A DNA stretch of 64,000 nt, taken from positions 1,488,001-1,552,000 of the forward strand of contig OY970394.1 of NCBI GenBank assembly GCA_963720475.1, written 5' to 3'. The notes below the pieces were generated by a model, which saw only the letters and a list, made by a program, of their open reading frames with translations, searched no databases and was not told the origin of the DNA. Below, in pieces: positions 63,606 to 64,000 of the stretch (position 1 is the stretch's first letter; each line of letters begins with the position of its first letter). The DNA comes from G963720475 sp963720475. GTDB taxonomy: Bacteria > Actinomycetota > Thermoleophilia > Solirubrobacterales > Thermoleophilaceae. The position numbers and the translations under genes were made by a program.

Positions 63606-64000
63606 TCAGACCGGGCGACCGAGCCCGTGGCGAGCGAAGTAGTGGATCGCTCCGGCGACGAAGATCGAGGAGGTCGCGAGGTGGAGGATCGCGTCGGCCT
63701 CGCCGTTCGGGAAGTAGAAGAGGCCGCCCGCGACCTGCGTGCTCAGCAGCGCCCAGATCGCTGTAGCGATCAGGCCGCCGGCGGCGAGGATCGAGTAGAC
63801 GGCCGCGTAGTAGGGCCGCGCGGCGAGGATGAGGCCGGGGATCGCGACGACGAATCCCGACACGGCGTGCCAGCCGTTCATGTCCACGCCGAGGACGAGC
63901 TCCGACGTCGCGGCGTCCCCCGTCGCGAAATCGGGGTTGATGATGATTCCCGGGACGCTCCACACGAGGACCGCGAGCGACCCGATGATCAGGGTCCACT
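63606..64000 (-). CDS. DUF4383-like membrane protein, 5' end outside window
   Basis: At least 131 residues, four membrane helices, ending in HLATSSIFVAGAIHYFARHG. The helix pattern and the end fit DUF4383 proteins, small actinobacterial membrane proteins of unknown function. The open frame reaches the window edge without a convincing start, so the gene is partial. Confidence 0.65.
   Translation of the reverse strand, partial: WTLIIGSLAVLVWSVPGIIINPDFATGDAATSELVLGVDMNGWHAVSGFVVAIPGLILAARPYYAAVYSILAAGGLIATAIWALLSTQVAGGLFYFPNGEADAILHLATSSIFVAGAIHYFARHGLGRPV

Overview
The window is GC-rich, gene-dense DNA from an aerobic, heterotrophic actinobacterium. The combination of OpcA beside G6PDH, a transaldolase-phosphoglucose isomerase fusion, HxxxCxxC anti-sigma modules fused to sigma-like regions, many GTG/TTG starts and many apparently leaderless genes points to Actinomycetota. 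Thermoleophilia (Solirubrobacterales/Gaiellales-like) is my best guess; it is inferred from gene content, not proven. I saw no rRNA, tRNA, CRISPR array, IS element, phage or plasmid genes.

Layout. 1-9.3 kb: end of alr, CCA-adding enzyme, CorA, HIT protein, an enoyl-CoA hydratase, secreted proteins, cold-shock protein, a solitary infA, a GT4 glycosyltransferase and a cytochrome c-cupredoxin lipoprotein. 9.3-16.6 kb: a minus-strand respiratory operon (coxB, an A2-type YS-motif coxA, a frameshifted two-domain protein, coxC, a 36-aa membrane protein, an IMPase), a relic of an AraC regulator, a CBS protein, small membrane proteins and a DivIVA-like coiled coil. 16.7-27.8 kb: a plus-strand sugar operon, glk-tkt-tal/pgi-zwf-opcA-pgl-GH15, joining glucan or trehalose hydrolysis to glucose phosphorylation and the oxidative pentose phosphate pathway. 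27.9-30.3 kb: an ECF sigma factor with a fused membrane tail, then a secreted protein behind a c-di-GMP-I riboswitch. 30.4-35 kb: a second, A1-type (Glu-containing) oxidase with heme A synthesis genes (ctaA, ctaB); its subunit II is frameshifted. 35-64 kb: scattered beta-oxidation genes (two crotonases, 3-hydroxyacyl-CoA dehydrogenase, acyl-CoA dehydrogenase, thiolase), a gutted subtilase, MMPL exporter, PAP2 and LPG-synthase-like membrane proteins, thioredoxin reductase, aldonolactone oxidase, a PHP/aldolase/ThuA operon, aconitase, a sigma-4/ZAS membrane protein, Nudix, OsmC and cobalamin adenosyltransferase.

How it fits together. Fatty acids enter through the beta-oxidation enzymes and sugars through the Glk/PPP operon; aconitase stands for the TCA cycle, and electrons can leave through two different heme-copper oxidases. 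The cytochrome c-cupredoxin fusion is a candidate electron donor for either.

The least expected signal is a family of about 80-100 bp structured intergenic elements, three copies between 4.7 and 10.4 kb. Each has long outer arms that differ in sequence but pair within the copy, a central 6-bp/3-nt hairpin, and a direct repeat flanking that hairpin that changes in concert. Other notable signals are the riboswitch, a recurring TANNNT box 6-7 nt before start codons (leaderless transcription), and indels or deletions concentrated in a few genes.
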